Positions 27,489 through 37,642 are shown, numbered from the stretch's first letter. The stretch is DNA of 64,000 bases from Myxococcus guangdongensis (GCF_024198255.1 NZ_JAJVKW010000006.1:310001-374000), one strand, 5' to 3'. The notes: generated from the sequence alone by a model not told the origin. Program-made: numbers and translations.

Positions 27489-30400
27489 AGCCCTCGCTCC
27501 GATTGTTCCAGACCCTGTTGCACGGTGCCCTGCGAGGCCGCGTGGGCCCGCTCGAGGAGAGCGTCACCCGATGGCGCGTCCTGCCCTCGGACCTGGACCT
27601 CTTCGGCCACATGAACAACAGTCGCTACCTGGCGATGATGGACCTGGGGCGCGTGGACCTGCTCGTGCGCGCGGGCCTGTTGCCCCAGGTGCTGCGACAC
27701 CGGTGGGTCGTCCCCGTCGGAGAGACGTCGCTCCAGTTCCGCGACTCGCTGCGCCTGTTCGAGTCCTATGAGCTGGGCACGCGACTGGTCTCCTGGGACG
27801 AGCAGTGGCTCTACTTCCAGCAGGAGTTCCGACGTCCCTCGGAGCCCGGACGTCCGGTGGTCACCGGCCACGTGCGAGCCGTCTTCCGTGATGCGAACGG
27901 CACCGTCCCACCCGCGCAGGTCCTGCGGAGCGTGGCGGGCCACGAGGTCCCCGTTCCCAGCGTGTCCCCGGAGGAGCGGCGAGGTCTCACCCGCGTCGCC
28001 TCGGGTCGCGCGGACGTGGCCCCCGCGCGAGAGCCGTTGGCCATCGTCGGCATCGGCTGCCGACTGCCGGGAGGCATCGAGGACGCGGACGGGTTCTGGA
28101 AGGTGTTGATGGACGGGCGCGAGTGCATCGTCGACATCCCCGAGGGGCGCTGGGACGCGAAGAAGTTCCACGACGCCTCGGGCCGTGCACCGGGTCGCAC
28201 CTATGTGCAACGCGCGGGGCTGCTCCAGCAGGACCTGCGTGAGTTCGAGCCCGCCTTCTTTGGCATCACCCCGCGCGAGGCGAACACGTTGGACCCGCAG
28301 CAGCGCTTGATGTTGGAGGTCTCCTGGGAGGCGCTCGAGGACGCGGGCCTGCCGCCGAGCACCCTCGCGGGCAGCCGCACGGGCGTCTTCGTCGGCGGCT
28401 TCATGATGGACAACCTCATCCTGCACGCGAGCCCGGACAACCGGGAGCGGCTCGACAGCCACTCGGCGACGGCGAGCACGCTGACGATGCTGTCCAACCG
28501 GCTGTCGTACTTCTACGACTTGCGAGGCCCCAGCGTGTCGTTGGACACCGCGTGCTCGTCGTCGCTGGTCGCGCTGCACCTGGCCTGCCAGAGCCTGTGG
28601 GCAGGCGAGAGCGAGGCGGCGCTCGTCGGAGGTGTCAACGTCCTGCTCCTCCCCGAGACGCAAGTCACGATGTCGAAGGGGAAGTTCCTGTCGCCCCGAG
28701 GTCGCTGCCACGCGTTCAGTGACCAGGCCGACGGCTACGTGCGCGCGGAGGGCGCGGCGGTGCTCGTCATCAAGCCGCTGTCGGCGGCGCTGCGTGACGG
28801 CAACCCCATCCACTCGCTCATCCTGGGCACGGCGGTGAACCAGGACGGACGGACGCCGGGCATCACCGTGCCCAACGCGGATGCGCAGGTGGCGGTGATG
28901 CGAGAGGCCTACGCGAAGGCGGGCGTCGACCCCTCGCGCGTCGCGTACGTGGAGGCCCATGGCACGGGCACGCCGGTGGGAGACCCCATCGAGGCGCGCG
29001 CCATCGGCACCGTGGCGGGTGCGGGACGGGCGGACTCGGAGCGCTGCCGCCTGGGTTCGGTGAAGACCAACCTGGGGCACCTGGAGGCCGCGGCGGGCGT
29101 GGCCGGGGTGATGAAGGCGGCCCTGGTGTTGGAGCATGGCCTGGTCCCGCCGCATCCGCACCTGGGACGGGTGAACCCGAAGATTCCGCTCGAGAGCCTC
29201 GGGCTGCACATCCCCACGCGCCCCGAGGCGTTGCCGCGAGGCTCCGAGCCGCGCTTCGCGGGCGTGAACTCCTTCGGGTACGGAGGCACCAACGCGCACG
29301 TCGTCCTGGCCGAGCCGCCGCCTCGCGCGGCCGTGTTGCCGCCCAGGCGTCCGGAGGGGCGCCCGCACCTGCTGGTCCTGGGGGCGAAGTCGAACGAGGC
29401 GCTGTCGGCGCTCGCGGAGCGCTACGCCTCCTGGCTGGAGGAGGGGCGCGGGACTCCGGAGCAGCTGTGCCGTGACGCGGCGGTGCACCGCTCGCATCCG
29501 CGTCATCGCCTGGCCCTCCGGGGCGCGAACCGGGAGGCCCTGGTCCAGTCGCTGCGAGCCATCGCGCGAGGTGCGCGCGATGTGCCCGGGTTGGACTTCG
29601 TCGCGGAGCCCGCCGAGGCGCGGCGCAAGGTGCTCTTCGTCTACACGGGCATGGGCCCGCAGTGGTGGGCGATGGGGCGACAGCTCCTGTCCACCGAGCG
29701 CGTCTTCCGTGAAGCCGTCGAGGAGTGTGACGGCCTCTTCCGCGAGCTGGCCGGGTGGTCCATCGCGGAGGAGTTGAAGCGGGACGCGTCGTCCTCACGC
29801 ATCACCCGCACGGAGGTGGCGCAGCCGGCCAATGCCGTGTTGCAGGTGGCGCTCACGCGCCTGTGGGCGTCGTGGGGCGTCGTGCCCGACGGAGTGGTGG
29901 GACACAGCATCGGCGAGGTCGGCGCCGCGTGGGCCTCGGGTGCATTGGATGCGCGGGATGCGCTGCTGACCGCCTTCCATCGCAGCCGGCTGCAACAGCG
30001 GGTGGCGGGACAGGGGGCCATGCTGGCCGTCGGGCTGGGGCCGGATGAGGCGCTCGAATGGGTCCAGCGTCATGGGCCGGGTATCGCCGTCGCCGCCATC
30101 AACAGCGCGCGCTCGGTGACGCTCGCGGGGGCGCGGGCTCCGTTGGAGCGCGTGGCGGCGGAGCTGGCCTCCGCTCATCGCTTCCAGCGCTTCCTCCAGG
30201 TGGAGGTGCCGTATCACAGCCCCCTGATGGACCCGCTGCGGGGCGAGTTGTTGGACGCGCTGGCCGTGCTGCGTCCCAACGCGCCGCGCCTGCCCATCTA
30301 CTCGACGGTGTCCGGGCGGCGCATGGCGGAGGCCGAGCGCCACGACGCGACGTATTGGTGGAACAACGTCCGAGGCTCGGTGCGCTTCGCGGACGCGCTG

Positions 30401-33400
30401 CGTGCCGCCGTGGACGATGGGCATGGGATGTTCATCGAAGTGGGGCCGCACCCGGTGTTGGCCTCGTCCATCCGGGACGTGTTGAGCACGGCGGGCGTGA
30501 AGGGCGAGGTGCTCGCGTCGCTCGTGCGTGAGGCGCCCGAACAGGAGACGATGTCGTCGGCGCTCGGGAGGCTCCATGTCCTGGGGGTGGACGTGGCCTG
30601 GCGTGGCTACTTCGGCCCCGGGGCGTACGTCGGTGCGCCTCGGATGCCGTGGCAGCGCAAGGTCTACTGGGAGGAGAGCGTGCGCTCCGCGAGTCGACGC
30701 CGTGCCTTCGGCGGACACCCGCTGCTGGTGGACTCCGAGCCGGGACTGTCGCCTGCGTGGACGGCGGAGCTGAGCCTCGCCTCGGTGCCCTATCTCGCGG
30801 ACCATCACGCGGCGGGGAGCCTGCTCTTCCCAGGCGCGGGTCATGTGGAGCTGGCGCTGGCGGCTCGGCATGCGCTCACGGGCGATGCGCGTTGCCGCAT
30901 CGAGGAGCTGGAGTTGAGCACCGCGGTGGTGCTCAGTCCCGAGACGAGCCCGCGCCTGCGGCTGGGGTTCTCCGCGGAGACGTCCCGCTTCGTCGTTCAA
31001 CGCCAGGAGGAGGGACAGCAGCCCGTGGTCTGCGCACGCGGGAGGCTGGTGTCGTCGGGACGGGGGGCGCGCGTCGTGGACGTGGCGGCGCATCGTGCGC
31101 GGCTGCCGGAGTCGACGACGCCAGAGGCGCTCTATGCGTCACTCGCGCGTGGAGGTCTGCGGTATGGCCCCTCGTTCCGGGTGGTGAGCGCGCTGCAGCG
31201 GGCTCCGGGGGAGGTGTTCGCGCGGCTCGACCTGCCGGCTGGGGTGGACGCGCGGGGATATCACCTGCATCCCGTGCTCCTCGACGGTGCGTTCCACAGC
31301 CTCATCGCCGCGGCGATGGAGGACGCGGACCACGACATCGTGCCCACGGGAATCGACTGCCTCGAGGTGCTGGCGCCTCCGGGACGAACGCTCCTGTCAC
31401 ATGGACGGCTCCGCTCGGTGGGGGAGGGGACGTTGCGTGGGGACATCACGTTGCTGAGCGAGGACGGCGTCGTCGTGGCCGAGGTCACGGGCTTCACCTG
31501 CCGCTTGCTGCCGAGGAGCCGCTCGGATGACGCGGCGCTGCTGGAGCGCTCCGTGTACTCGCGACGCTGGGAGCGGTTCGAGCCCTCGGAGCCGGCGGAG
31601 CGCGAGGAGGTGACGTGGGTGGTGATGGGCGACTCGGTGCCCCCGTCGAGCACGACGAAGTGGCACCCTGTCGCCGACGCCACCGCGCTGGAGGCGACGC
31701 TGGCGGGCCTGCCCGAGAACGCGAAGGTCCGGCTCGTGGACCTGCGCTGGCTCGAGGCCGCTCCCGAGCGCGAGGAGCCTGTCGCGCGAGGCGTGGACGC
31801 GGCCGATGCGCTGCTCCGGTGCATTCAATCCCTGCGTCCAGGGCGCATCGACCGCTACTACGTGGTCACCACTCGCGCTGAGTCCGTCGAGTCGACGCCT
31901 GAGGTCACCCCTGCTGCGGGCTGGAGTCGCACTGGCCGACCCGAGCACCTTTCCAACGGACATCTCCTCACCCCGCGCGCCGGGTCTGACGGGCCGCTGC
32001 CTGGCGCCGCCCGTACATCGGGACGGAGTCACGCTGGCCGAGCCGATATCCTCACCCCGCGGACCGCGTCTGCCGAGCGTCTGTCCCGCGCCGCTCATGC
32101 GGCGGGTGGGGTTCATGCCGGGTCCGCGGAGCCTCTACCAGCCACCGCTCATGCCTCTGTTCGAGCCCCCACGGGCTGGCCCGAAAACACCTCCGATGGG
32201 CGCGTCCTCGCGGACTCCGCGCGTGAGGTGCTCCGGCCTGAAGTGGCGCCCGCGCCCGCACGTGATGACGTCGGTACGCCGGGGGGCCTTACGAGTGAGC
32301 TTGTGACGCATCGCGAGCTGCCTTCAATCTCCCTCGCGCCGCTGCTGGGGCTCGCGCGGACCGCGATGACGGAGCGGCCAGACCTCCGACTCACCGTGGT
32401 GGACCTGGACGCCGAACCGTCGAGCCTCGAGGCATTGCTGCTGCGCCTGAGCGGGCTCGGCGTGGAGCAGGAGGTCGCGGAGCGCGAGGGCCTGTTCCAC
32501 GCGGTGCGGCTCGTGCGCGACACCCTCACATCCTCTGCGTCGCTCACGGAAACACCGCCGCTGGAGCCTGTCCCGGAGGGCATGGGGTACGAGCTGGTCC
32601 TCGGCAAGGAGGGGCAGCTCGACACCCTGGGCTTCGTGGCGAAGGCGCGGCGAGTCCCCGGCCCCGGCGAGGTCGAGCTCGAGGTGGAGTCCACGGCGCT
32701 GGGCTTCAAGGACGTGATGAAGGCCCTGGGCCTGCTGTCCTCGCGCGTGACGCAGGACACCTATATCGGCGAAGCCATCGGCATGGAGGGCGCTGGGCGC
32801 ATCAGCGCGGTGGGCGAGGGTGTGACGGGCTTCGCGGTGGGTGACCGGGTCTACGGCGTGGCTCCGGGCTTCATCGCGTCCCACGTGGTGCTGCCCGCGG
32901 GGAACGTGGTGAAGCTCCCCGCGCACCTGTCCTTCGAGCAGGGCGCAAACCTCATCGTCTTCCTGACCGTCTACCACGCGCTCATGCGAGTGGCCCGGCT
33001 GCGTCGGGGCGAGCGCATCCTCATCCACGGCGCGACGGGAGGCGTGGGGCTCGCGGCCATCGAGGTGGCCCGCTGGTGCGGCGCGGACATCATCGCGACG
33101 GCGGGGAGCGAGGAGAAGCGCCAGTACCTCCGGGAGCAAGGACTCACCCAGGTGAGCCACTCCCGCGACACCCGCTTCGCGGAGGACGTCCGGGCCTGGA
33201 CGGACGGGCGCGGTGTCGACGTGGTGCTGAGCTTCTCGCCGGGGGAGGTCGTGTCTCGCAGCGTGGAGTGCCTCGCGCCCTTCGGCCGGTTCATCGAATT
33301 GGGCAAGGCCAGCTTCGAGCAGGATGAGCTGCTGCGGCTGCGCCCGTTCAACGAGAACCTCACGTACGCGGCCGTGGACTTCGACCGGCTCCTGCGAAGC

Positions 33401-34738
33401 CGCCCCGACGAGGTGCGCGAGCTGTACCAGGAGGTGATGGCCCGCTTCGAGGACGGCGGCTTCCGCCCCTTGCCCTCCCGCTCCTGGCCCGCGAGCCAGA
33501 CGGAGGACGCGTTCCGGACCCTGGCGCGAGGTCAGCACATCGGCAAGGTGTGCATCTGCATGAAGGACGCCGCGGTGAGAGTCCGTCCGTCCGAGCGACG
33601 CACGCGGCTGTCCCCGGAGGCCAGCTACCTGGTGACGGGAGGACTCGGTGGCTTCGGTCTGGAGGTGGCGCGGTGGCTCGTGGAGCAAGGGGCTCGACAC
33701 CTGGTGCTGGTGAGCCGCCGTGGCGCCGGCTCCGAGGAGGCACGTGATGCGCTCGAGGCTCTTCGCGCTCGCGGCGTCAGCGTCCTCGCCCTCTCCGCCG
33801 ACGTGGCCCGGTATGCGGACCTGGAGCGGGCGTTCACCCGGATGCGCGCCGAGCTTCCTCCGCTCCGAGGCGTCTTCCATTGCGCCGTCACCCTGGACGA
33901 CAAGCCCCTGGCGCGACTGGACCGTGCCTCCCTGGAGCGCGTCATGGCCGCCAAGGCGCAGGGGGCGTGGAACCTCCATCTGCTGACACGTGACCTGTCG
34001 CTCGACCACCTGGTGCTCTTCTCGTCCATCTCGTCGCTCATCGGCAACGCGGGACAGGGGAGCTACGTCGCCGCGAACGCCTTCCTCGACCAACTGGCGG
34101 TGTACCGGCGCAAGCAGGGCTGGGTGGCGACCACCCTCCAGTGGGGCGCGCTGGGAGAGGCCGGGCTCGTCGCGCGAAACGCCAGCGTGGCGCAGCACCT
34201 CGAGCATCTGGGCCTGCGCGGCCTGTCCACCCGCGCCGCGCTCCAGGGCCTCGGTCAGGTCCTCGACGCGCAGCCCGTGCAACGCGCCATCGCCGACGTG
34301 GACTGGGGCCGCTGGGGCGACGCGCTCGTGCCGTGGAGCGGCGCGCGCCGCCTCTCCAGACTCCTGGGGACACAGGCCGATTCCCCGGGCCCCACGCAGG
34401 CCGGTGCATCGAGGCCCCAGGGCCTCGACGCCATCACCCAGTCCCTGGCGCGAATCGTGGCGCGGGTCATGCGCACACAGGAAGGCGCCCTGAGCACCAC
34501 CCAGCCGCTGCGGGAGCTGGGCATGGATTCCATCATGGCCTTGGAAATCGTGACGGCCGTCGAGCGCGAGCAGGGGAGGAAGCTGTCCACCGTGGAGGTG
34601 GTGAGCGGGCCCTCCGTGCGCGAGCTGGCCACGCGAATGCTCGGTCCGACGGAACGGGACGTGCTCTATGCTTCCAGGCAGGAGGCTGAACCGACCGCCC
34701 ATGCCGAAGTACACCGTGAACCTGTCCGACGTGCCTGA
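27485..34738 (+). CDS. Single-module reducing type I PKS with fused N-terminal thioesterase
   Basis: A 2417-residue synthase read as TE-KS-AT-DH-ER-KR-ACP. Residues 1-165 are a hotdog thioesterase (DLFGHMNNSRY around 38-48). KS (about 183-610) has Cys357 in DTACSSSL, His492 and His532. AT (about 712-1010) has Ser808 in GHSIGE. DH (about 1070-1340) has His1107 in HHAAGSLLFP and Asp1267. ER (about 1700-2010) has HGATGGVGLA. KR (about 2045-2230) has GGLGGFG, an LDD motif (B-type stereochemistry), Ser2181 and Tyr2194. The ACP carries Ser2349 in GMDSIM. All sites look active. There is no loading module and no C-terminal release domain, so it is probably iterative. Coupled to the flavoenzyme gene by ATGA. 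The product is not recognised. Confidence 0.95.
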   Translation: MKPSLRLFQTLLHGALRGRVGPLEESVTRWRVLPSDLDLFGHMNNSRYLAMMDLGRVDLLVRAGLLPQVLRHRWVVPVGETSLQFRDSLRLFESYELGTRLVSWDEQWLYFQQEFRRPSEPGRPVVTGHVRAVFRDANGTVPPAQVLRSVAGHEVPVPSVSPEERRGLTRVASGRADVAPAREPLAIVGIGCRLPGGIEDADGFWKVLMDGRECIVDIPEGRWDAKKFHDASGRAPGRTYVQRAGLLQQDLREFEPAFFGITPREANTLDPQQRLMLEVSWEALEDAGLPPSTLAGSRTGVFVGGFMMDNLILHASPDNRERLDSHSATASTLTMLSNRLSYFYDLRGPSVSLDTACSSSLVALHLACQSLWAGESEAALVGGVNVLLLPETQVTMSKGKFLSPRGRCHAFSDQADGYVRAEGAAVLVIKPLSAALRDGNPIHSLILGTAVNQDGRTPGITVPNADAQVAVMREAYAKAGVDPSRVAYVEAHGTGTPVGDPIEARAIGTVAGAGRADSERCRLGSVKTNLGHLEAAAGVAGVMKAALVLEHGLVPPHPHLGRVNPKIPLESLGLHIPTRPEALPRGSEPRFAGVNSFGYGGTNAHVVLAEPPPRAAVLPPRRPEGRPHLLVLGAKSNEALSALAERYASWLEEGRGTPEQLCRDAAVHRSHPRHRLALRGANREALVQSLRAIARGARDVPGLDFVAEPAEARRKVLFVYTGMGPQWWAMGRQLLSTERVFREAVEECDGLFRELAGWSIAEELKRDASSSRITRTEVAQPANAVLQVALTRLWASWGVVPDGVVGHSIGEVGAAWASGALDARDALLTAFHRSRLQQRVAGQGAMLAVGLGPDEALEWVQRHGPGIAVAAINSARSVTLAGARAPLERVAAELASAHRFQRFLQVEVPYHSPLMDPLRGELLDALAVLRPNAPRLPIYSTVSGRRMAEAERHDATYWWNNVRGSVRFADALRAAVDDGHGMFIEVGPHPVLASSIRDVLSTAGVKGEVLASLVREAPEQETMSSALGRLHVLGVDVAWRGYFGPGAYVGAPRMPWQRKVYWEESVRSASRRRAFGGHPLLVDSEPGLSPAWTAELSLASVPYLADHHAAGSLLFPGAGHVELALAARHALTGDARCRIEELELSTAVVLSPETSPRLRLGFSAETSRFVVQRQEEGQQPVVCARGRLVSSGRGARVVDVAAHRARLPESTTPEALYASLARGGLRYGPSFRVVSALQRAPGEVFARLDLPAGVDARGYHLHPVLLDGAFHSLIAAAMEDADHDIVPTGIDCLEVLAPPGRTLLSHGRLRSVGEGTLRGDITLLSEDGVVVAEVTGFTCRLLPRSRSDDAALLERSVYSRRWERFEPSEPAEREEVTWVVMGDSVPPSSTTKWHPVADATALEATLAGLPENAKVRLVDLRWLEAAPEREEPVARGVDAADALLRCIQSLRPGRIDRYYVVTTRAESVESTPEVTPAAGWSRTGRPEHLSNGHLLTPRAGSDGPLPGAARTSGRSHAGRADILTPRTASAERLSRAAHAAGGVHAGSAEPLPATAHASVRAPTGWPENTSDGRVLADSAREVLRPEVAPAPARDDVGTPGGLTSELVTHRELPSISLAPLLGLARTAMTERPDLRLTVVDLDAEPSSLEALLLRLSGLGVEQEVAEREGLFHAVRLVRDTLTSSASLTETPPLEPVPEGMGYELVLGKEGQLDTLGFVAKARRVPGPGEVELEVESTALGFKDVMKALGLLSSRVTQDTYIGEAIGMEGAGRISAVGEGVTGFAVGDRVYGVAPGFIASHVVLPAGNVVKLPAHLSFEQGANLIVFLTVYHALMRVARLRRGERILIHGATGGVGLAAIEVARWCGADIIATAGSEEKRQYLREQGLTQVSHSRDTRFAEDVRAWTDGRGVDVVLSFSPGEVVSRSVECLAPFGRFIELGKASFEQDELLRLRPFNENLTYAAVDFDRLLRSRPDEVRELYQEVMARFEDGGFRPLPSRSWPASQTEDAFRTLARGQHIGKVCICMKDAAVRVRPSERRTRLSPEASYLVTGGLGGFGLEVARWLVEQGARHLVLVSRRGAGSEEARDALEALRARGVSVLALSADVARYADLERAFTRMRAELPPLRGVFHCAVTLDDKPLARLDRASLERVMAAKAQGAWNLHLLTRDLSLDHLVLFSSISSLIGNAGQGSYVAANAFLDQLAVYRRKQGWVATTLQWGALGEAGLVARNASVAQHLEHLGLRGLSTRAALQGLGQVLDAQPVQRAIADVDWGRWGDALVPWSGARRLSRLLGTQADSPGPTQAGASRPQGLDAITQSLARIVARVMRTQEGALSTTQPLRELGMDSIMALEIVTAVEREQGRKLSTVEVVSGPSVRELATRMLGPTERDVLYASRQEAEPTAHAEVHREPVRRA
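31890..32320 (+). repeat. Degenerate repeats inside PKS linker
   Basis: Within the DH-ER interdomain region of the PKS, the protein becomes low-complexity (Ala, Gly, Arg, Ser, Thr) with degenerate units containing LTPRxxS. The 12-mer CCTCACCCCGCG recurs at 31966 and 32050, 84 bases (28 codons) apart. Roughly a third of codons here end in A or T, far more than in the flanking domains. It probably encodes a disordered spacer. Confidence 0.6.
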
Positions 34739-36125
34739 AGGTCATGAGCTGCCCCCGCTGCTCCAGAAGGTGGGCGAGTGGGTCGGCAAGCAAGACCATG
34801 GAACCCTGGGTTGGTTCGATGGGCTGGTGGCCGAGGCCGTTCCGAAGGAGTGGAGTCCGGAGAAGGCGGACCGTCTTCGCGCCGCCGCCTTCTCCTTCCT
34901 GAGCCTCGCGGATGGCTCGCTGCTGCTGTTGGTGAAGCCCGGTGGGAAGGCGCCGCCCGCCGTGGCGCTGCTCGGCTCCGAGGGCGAGACGCAGACCGTC
35001 GCCAACAGCCTGGAGGAGTTCCTCGCCCTATGGTCGAAGGGCGAGACGGAGGTCCACGACCTCGACGACGAGGAGGCCGGGGACGGGCGCGAGGCGCTGG
35101 CCGCCTGGTTGAAGAAGAACAAGATCAAGGCGCCCAAGACGGAGGACTTCGACTTCTCCGCCTGGCTCGACGGTGACGCGAAGCCCGCGGCCCCGCGACC
35201 GTCGGCCGCCGCGCCCGCGTTCACGCCCACCGACATCATGGCGAAGTTGAGCCCCAAGACGCGGCAGGTGGCGTCGGTGCTCGGGCGTCGCGCGGATGCG
35301 CCGGAGGTCATCGCCTACGTGACGGAGGTGCTGGGCAAGAAGCTGCCGGCCTCCACGAGCGAGAACAACGACTCGGTCAACATCTCCGCGCCCAAGAAGG
35401 GCGTCGAGCTGGTCCTGTCGCACGAAATCCTCCACGACGCCTTCCCGCCGATTCCGAAGACGGCCAAGACGTTCATCCCCTATGTCTCCACCGCGTGGGT
35501 GCGGGCGGCCGTGGGTGAGGACGTGCTGGGCGTGCCGTGGAAGCCGAAGTCGGAGGCCGAGGTCACGAAGGTGCTGGGGCCGCCCACCGGCCGCAAGGCT
35601 GCCTTCGCGAACGAGGACGAGCTCACCGTCGCCTACTGGCTCTACTCCCTCGACACCGAGGGGCTCCTGGAGCTGGAGCTCGAGTTCGATGAGCTGGTCA
35701 CCGTCACCCTGACGGCGAAGGGCTCGGGTGACCTCGCGCGGTATCCGGATGTCACCACGGGGCTCTTCGTCGGCTACGCGGTGACGCGGGGGCTGCTGGA
35801 CACTTCGCGGTTCCCCGCGCACCAGGGGCTGCTGGCGAAGATTGCCCGGCGGGAGGCCCAGGGCTCGGAGCTGGTCAAGCAGGCGATGCCTCGTGGCCTG
35901 TGGACCAGCCACCTCCGGGACGAGGAGGCCCTCCAGACGCTGCTGTGGCGCTGGTTCCACAACATGAACGACCTGTGGATCAAGAAGGACCTCATCAAGG
36001 TCTTCGGCAAGCGCTCCACGGAGAGTGGCCACGACGCGCCGAAGCTGACCGACGACACCTGGGACGCCGTCGACAAGGCGGCGCCCACGCTCGACAAGCG
36101 CTTCGCCGCGTTCATCAAGAAGTAG
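34701..36125 (+). CDS. Protein with possible SUKH/SMI1-like N-terminal region
   Basis: A 474-residue soluble protein starting at ATG 34701, inside the last 38 bases of the PKS gene, so it probably belongs to the same transcript. The N-terminal third (FSFLSLADGSLLLLV, VALLGSEGETQTVANSLEEFLALW) resembles the end of SMI1/KNR4-like (SUKH) domains by eye. A Lys/Ala/Pro-rich linker spans about residues 140-185. The C-terminal part, with HNMNDLWIKKDL and an aromatic-rich WRWFHN, is not recognised. No signal peptide or catalytic motif. SUKH proteins are often immunity or housekeeping proteins; no toxin gene is adjacent. Confidence 0.6.
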   Translation: MPKYTVNLSDVPEGHELPPLLQKVGEWVGKQDHGTLGWFDGLVAEAVPKEWSPEKADRLRAAAFSFLSLADGSLLLLVKPGGKAPPAVALLGSEGETQTVANSLEEFLALWSKGETEVHDLDDEEAGDGREALAAWLKKNKIKAPKTEDFDFSAWLDGDAKPAAPRPSAAAPAFTPTDIMAKLSPKTRQVASVLGRRADAPEVIAYVTEVLGKKLPASTSENNDSVNISAPKKGVELVLSHEILHDAFPPIPKTAKTFIPYVSTAWVRAAVGEDVLGVPWKPKSEAEVTKVLGPPTGRKAAFANEDELTVAYWLYSLDTEGLLELELEFDELVTVTLTAKGSGDLARYPDVTTGLFVGYAVTRGLLDTSRFPAHQGLLAKIARREAQGSELVKQAMPRGLWTSHLRDEEALQTLLWRWFHNMNDLWIKKDLIKVFGKRSTESGHDAPKLTDDTWDAVDKAAPTLDKRFAAFIKK

Positions 36126-36144
36126 CCTGGGCGTGCACCCGCGT

Positions 36145-36167
36145 CCCTCCAGGTCCAGCCTGGAGGG
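36145..36167. terminator. Bidirectional hairpin between convergent genes
   Basis: CCCTCCAGG-TCCAG-CCTGGAGGG is a perfect 9-bp stem between the convergent genes ending at 36125 and 36183. Flanking CCTGGG and CCCAGG can extend the structure outward. Confidence 0.65.
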
Positions 36168-36182
36168 GCCGTGCCCCAGGCC

Positions 36183-37388
36183 TCAGAGGTAGCTCATCCA
36201 GGGACTGCGTGAGCGCGCCTTGACTCGTGCGAAGGCACGGCAGGCGAACCACATGGGCACGGTGGTCACCAGCGCCAGCAACCAGAGCGAGCCGACGTTC
36301 GGGAGGCTGAACAGCGTCCCCTGGTTGGGACCGAAGGCTCCGAGCGCGAGCCGGTTCAGCGCGTTGAGCAGGTAGAGGTGGACGACGTAGAAGAACAGCG
36401 GCGCCGCGCCGAACACCGCCAGCGTCGTGCTCACCCCCTCCGGTGCCAGGTCCAGCAGCGCCAGCAACGCCGCGCCCACGCCCAGGGTCAGCAGCAGGAA
36501 GTCGAGCGACGGTGGGTACTTGGTCAGGTTGAGGAACGACATCACCGTCTCCACCGGCGTCGCGCCGACGGACCACGGCGGCGGCTCGCCGTAGACATTC
36601 ACCCACCGCAGCACGATGAAGAGGGCGAGCGCGCCCGCGGACGCCAGGAGCAGCCACCGACGCCGCGTCGTCGCCTGGACCTGGGACGAGAACCACGGCC
36701 CCACCGCGTAGCCCAGCGCGATGACGCCCATCCACGGCAGCACGGGATAGGACGTCCTGAGCCGCGCGCCCCAAGGCAGGTCGATGAAGCCCCGGTCGTG
36801 CAGCAGCGCCCACAAGGCGCGCCCCGGCTCGCCCACCTCGAAGTGGATGGGGTCCAGCAGGTTGTGGCCGAAAATCACGAGCAGCGCGAAGCCCAGCAGC
36901 GCGGGCCGGGGCAGGTGGAGCAGGGCGGACAGCGCCACCATCGACAGGCCAATCGCTCCGATGACCTGGAAGTAGAACGTCGGCGGGAGCAACTGGAAGG
37001 TCCACGCGAAGCTGATGACGGTGAACTCCAGCACGAGCAGGAACAGGCCCCGCTTGAACAAGAAGCCGGACGCGGCGCGACGACCTCCGTGCCGCTGACC
37101 GTAGAGCCAGGCCGCCACGCCCGTGAGGATGACGAAGACGGGCGCGCACAGGTGCGCGGCCAGCCGGGTGAAGAACAGCCCGGTCGGCGTGGTCGCCAGC
37201 ACCACCGGGTCGCTGACCTGCGCGTGGAGATAGAAGCTCTCGCGCACGTGGTCCACCAGCATCAGCGCCATCACCAGTCCCCGCAAGGCGTCGATGCCGA
37301 TGATTCTCCGGCCCTTCGTCACCGCGGCGCTCGTCACCGAGGGCTCGACGGAGGGCAGGGCGGTGGACGTCGTGGCGGGTGCTGTCAT
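36183..37388 (-). CDS. HGSNAT-like (DUF1624) membrane acyltransferase
   Basis: A 401-residue polytopic membrane protein of the heparan-alpha-glucosaminide N-acetyltransferase-like (DUF1624) group. The signature follows the N-terminus: IGIDALRGLVMALMLVDHVRESF. About ten hydrophobic helices follow, with the family loop PWMGVIALGYAVGP near the middle. The ATG at 37388 fits the short N-terminal tail; a longer frame reaching 37712 is rejected as it lacks homology. Members transfer acyl groups to sugars in the envelope, or have unknown acceptors. Confidence 0.8.
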   Translation of the reverse strand: MTAPATTSTALPSVEPSVTSAAVTKGRRIIGIDALRGLVMALMLVDHVRESFYLHAQVSDPVVLATTPTGLFFTRLAAHLCAPVFVILTGVAAWLYGQRHGGRRAASGFLFKRGLFLLVLEFTVISFAWTFQLLPPTFYFQVIGAIGLSMVALSALLHLPRPALLGFALLVIFGHNLLDPIHFEVGEPGRALWALLHDRGFIDLPWGARLRTSYPVLPWMGVIALGYAVGPWFSSQVQATTRRRWLLLASAGALALFIVLRWVNVYGEPPPWSVGATPVETVMSFLNLTKYPPSLDFLLLTLGVGAALLALLDLAPEGVSTTLAVFGAAPLFFYVVHLYLLNALNRLALGAFGPNQGTLFSLPNVGSLWLLALVTTVPMWFACRAFARVKARSRSPWMSYL

Positions 37389-37642
37389 CGCGTTCACTCG
37401 AGCGGGAAGGCCGCGCCTCCGAGCGATACGGCGGACGGCTGCTTCCCTGTCGGGGTGGGGTGGGCGCTCGGGGCCCGTCGATAACAGCCGGCGCGGCGCC
37501 TCACCGCCCCAAACCGGCGGGAGGCCTCCCGGGGCCGCCATGTGTCCCGGGAATACCCGTTCCAGGGTTACAGCTGAATCATGATGGCGATAAGGCGTCG
37601 TTGCCGTGGGTGGCTCGACTGCCCGTGCCCGCGCCGCGCGAA

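Noticed and set aside
32324..34714. A 796-codon minus-strand frame across the PKS ER-KR-ACP region
   Set aside because: Antisense to intact catalytic domains of the PKS; no recognisable content.
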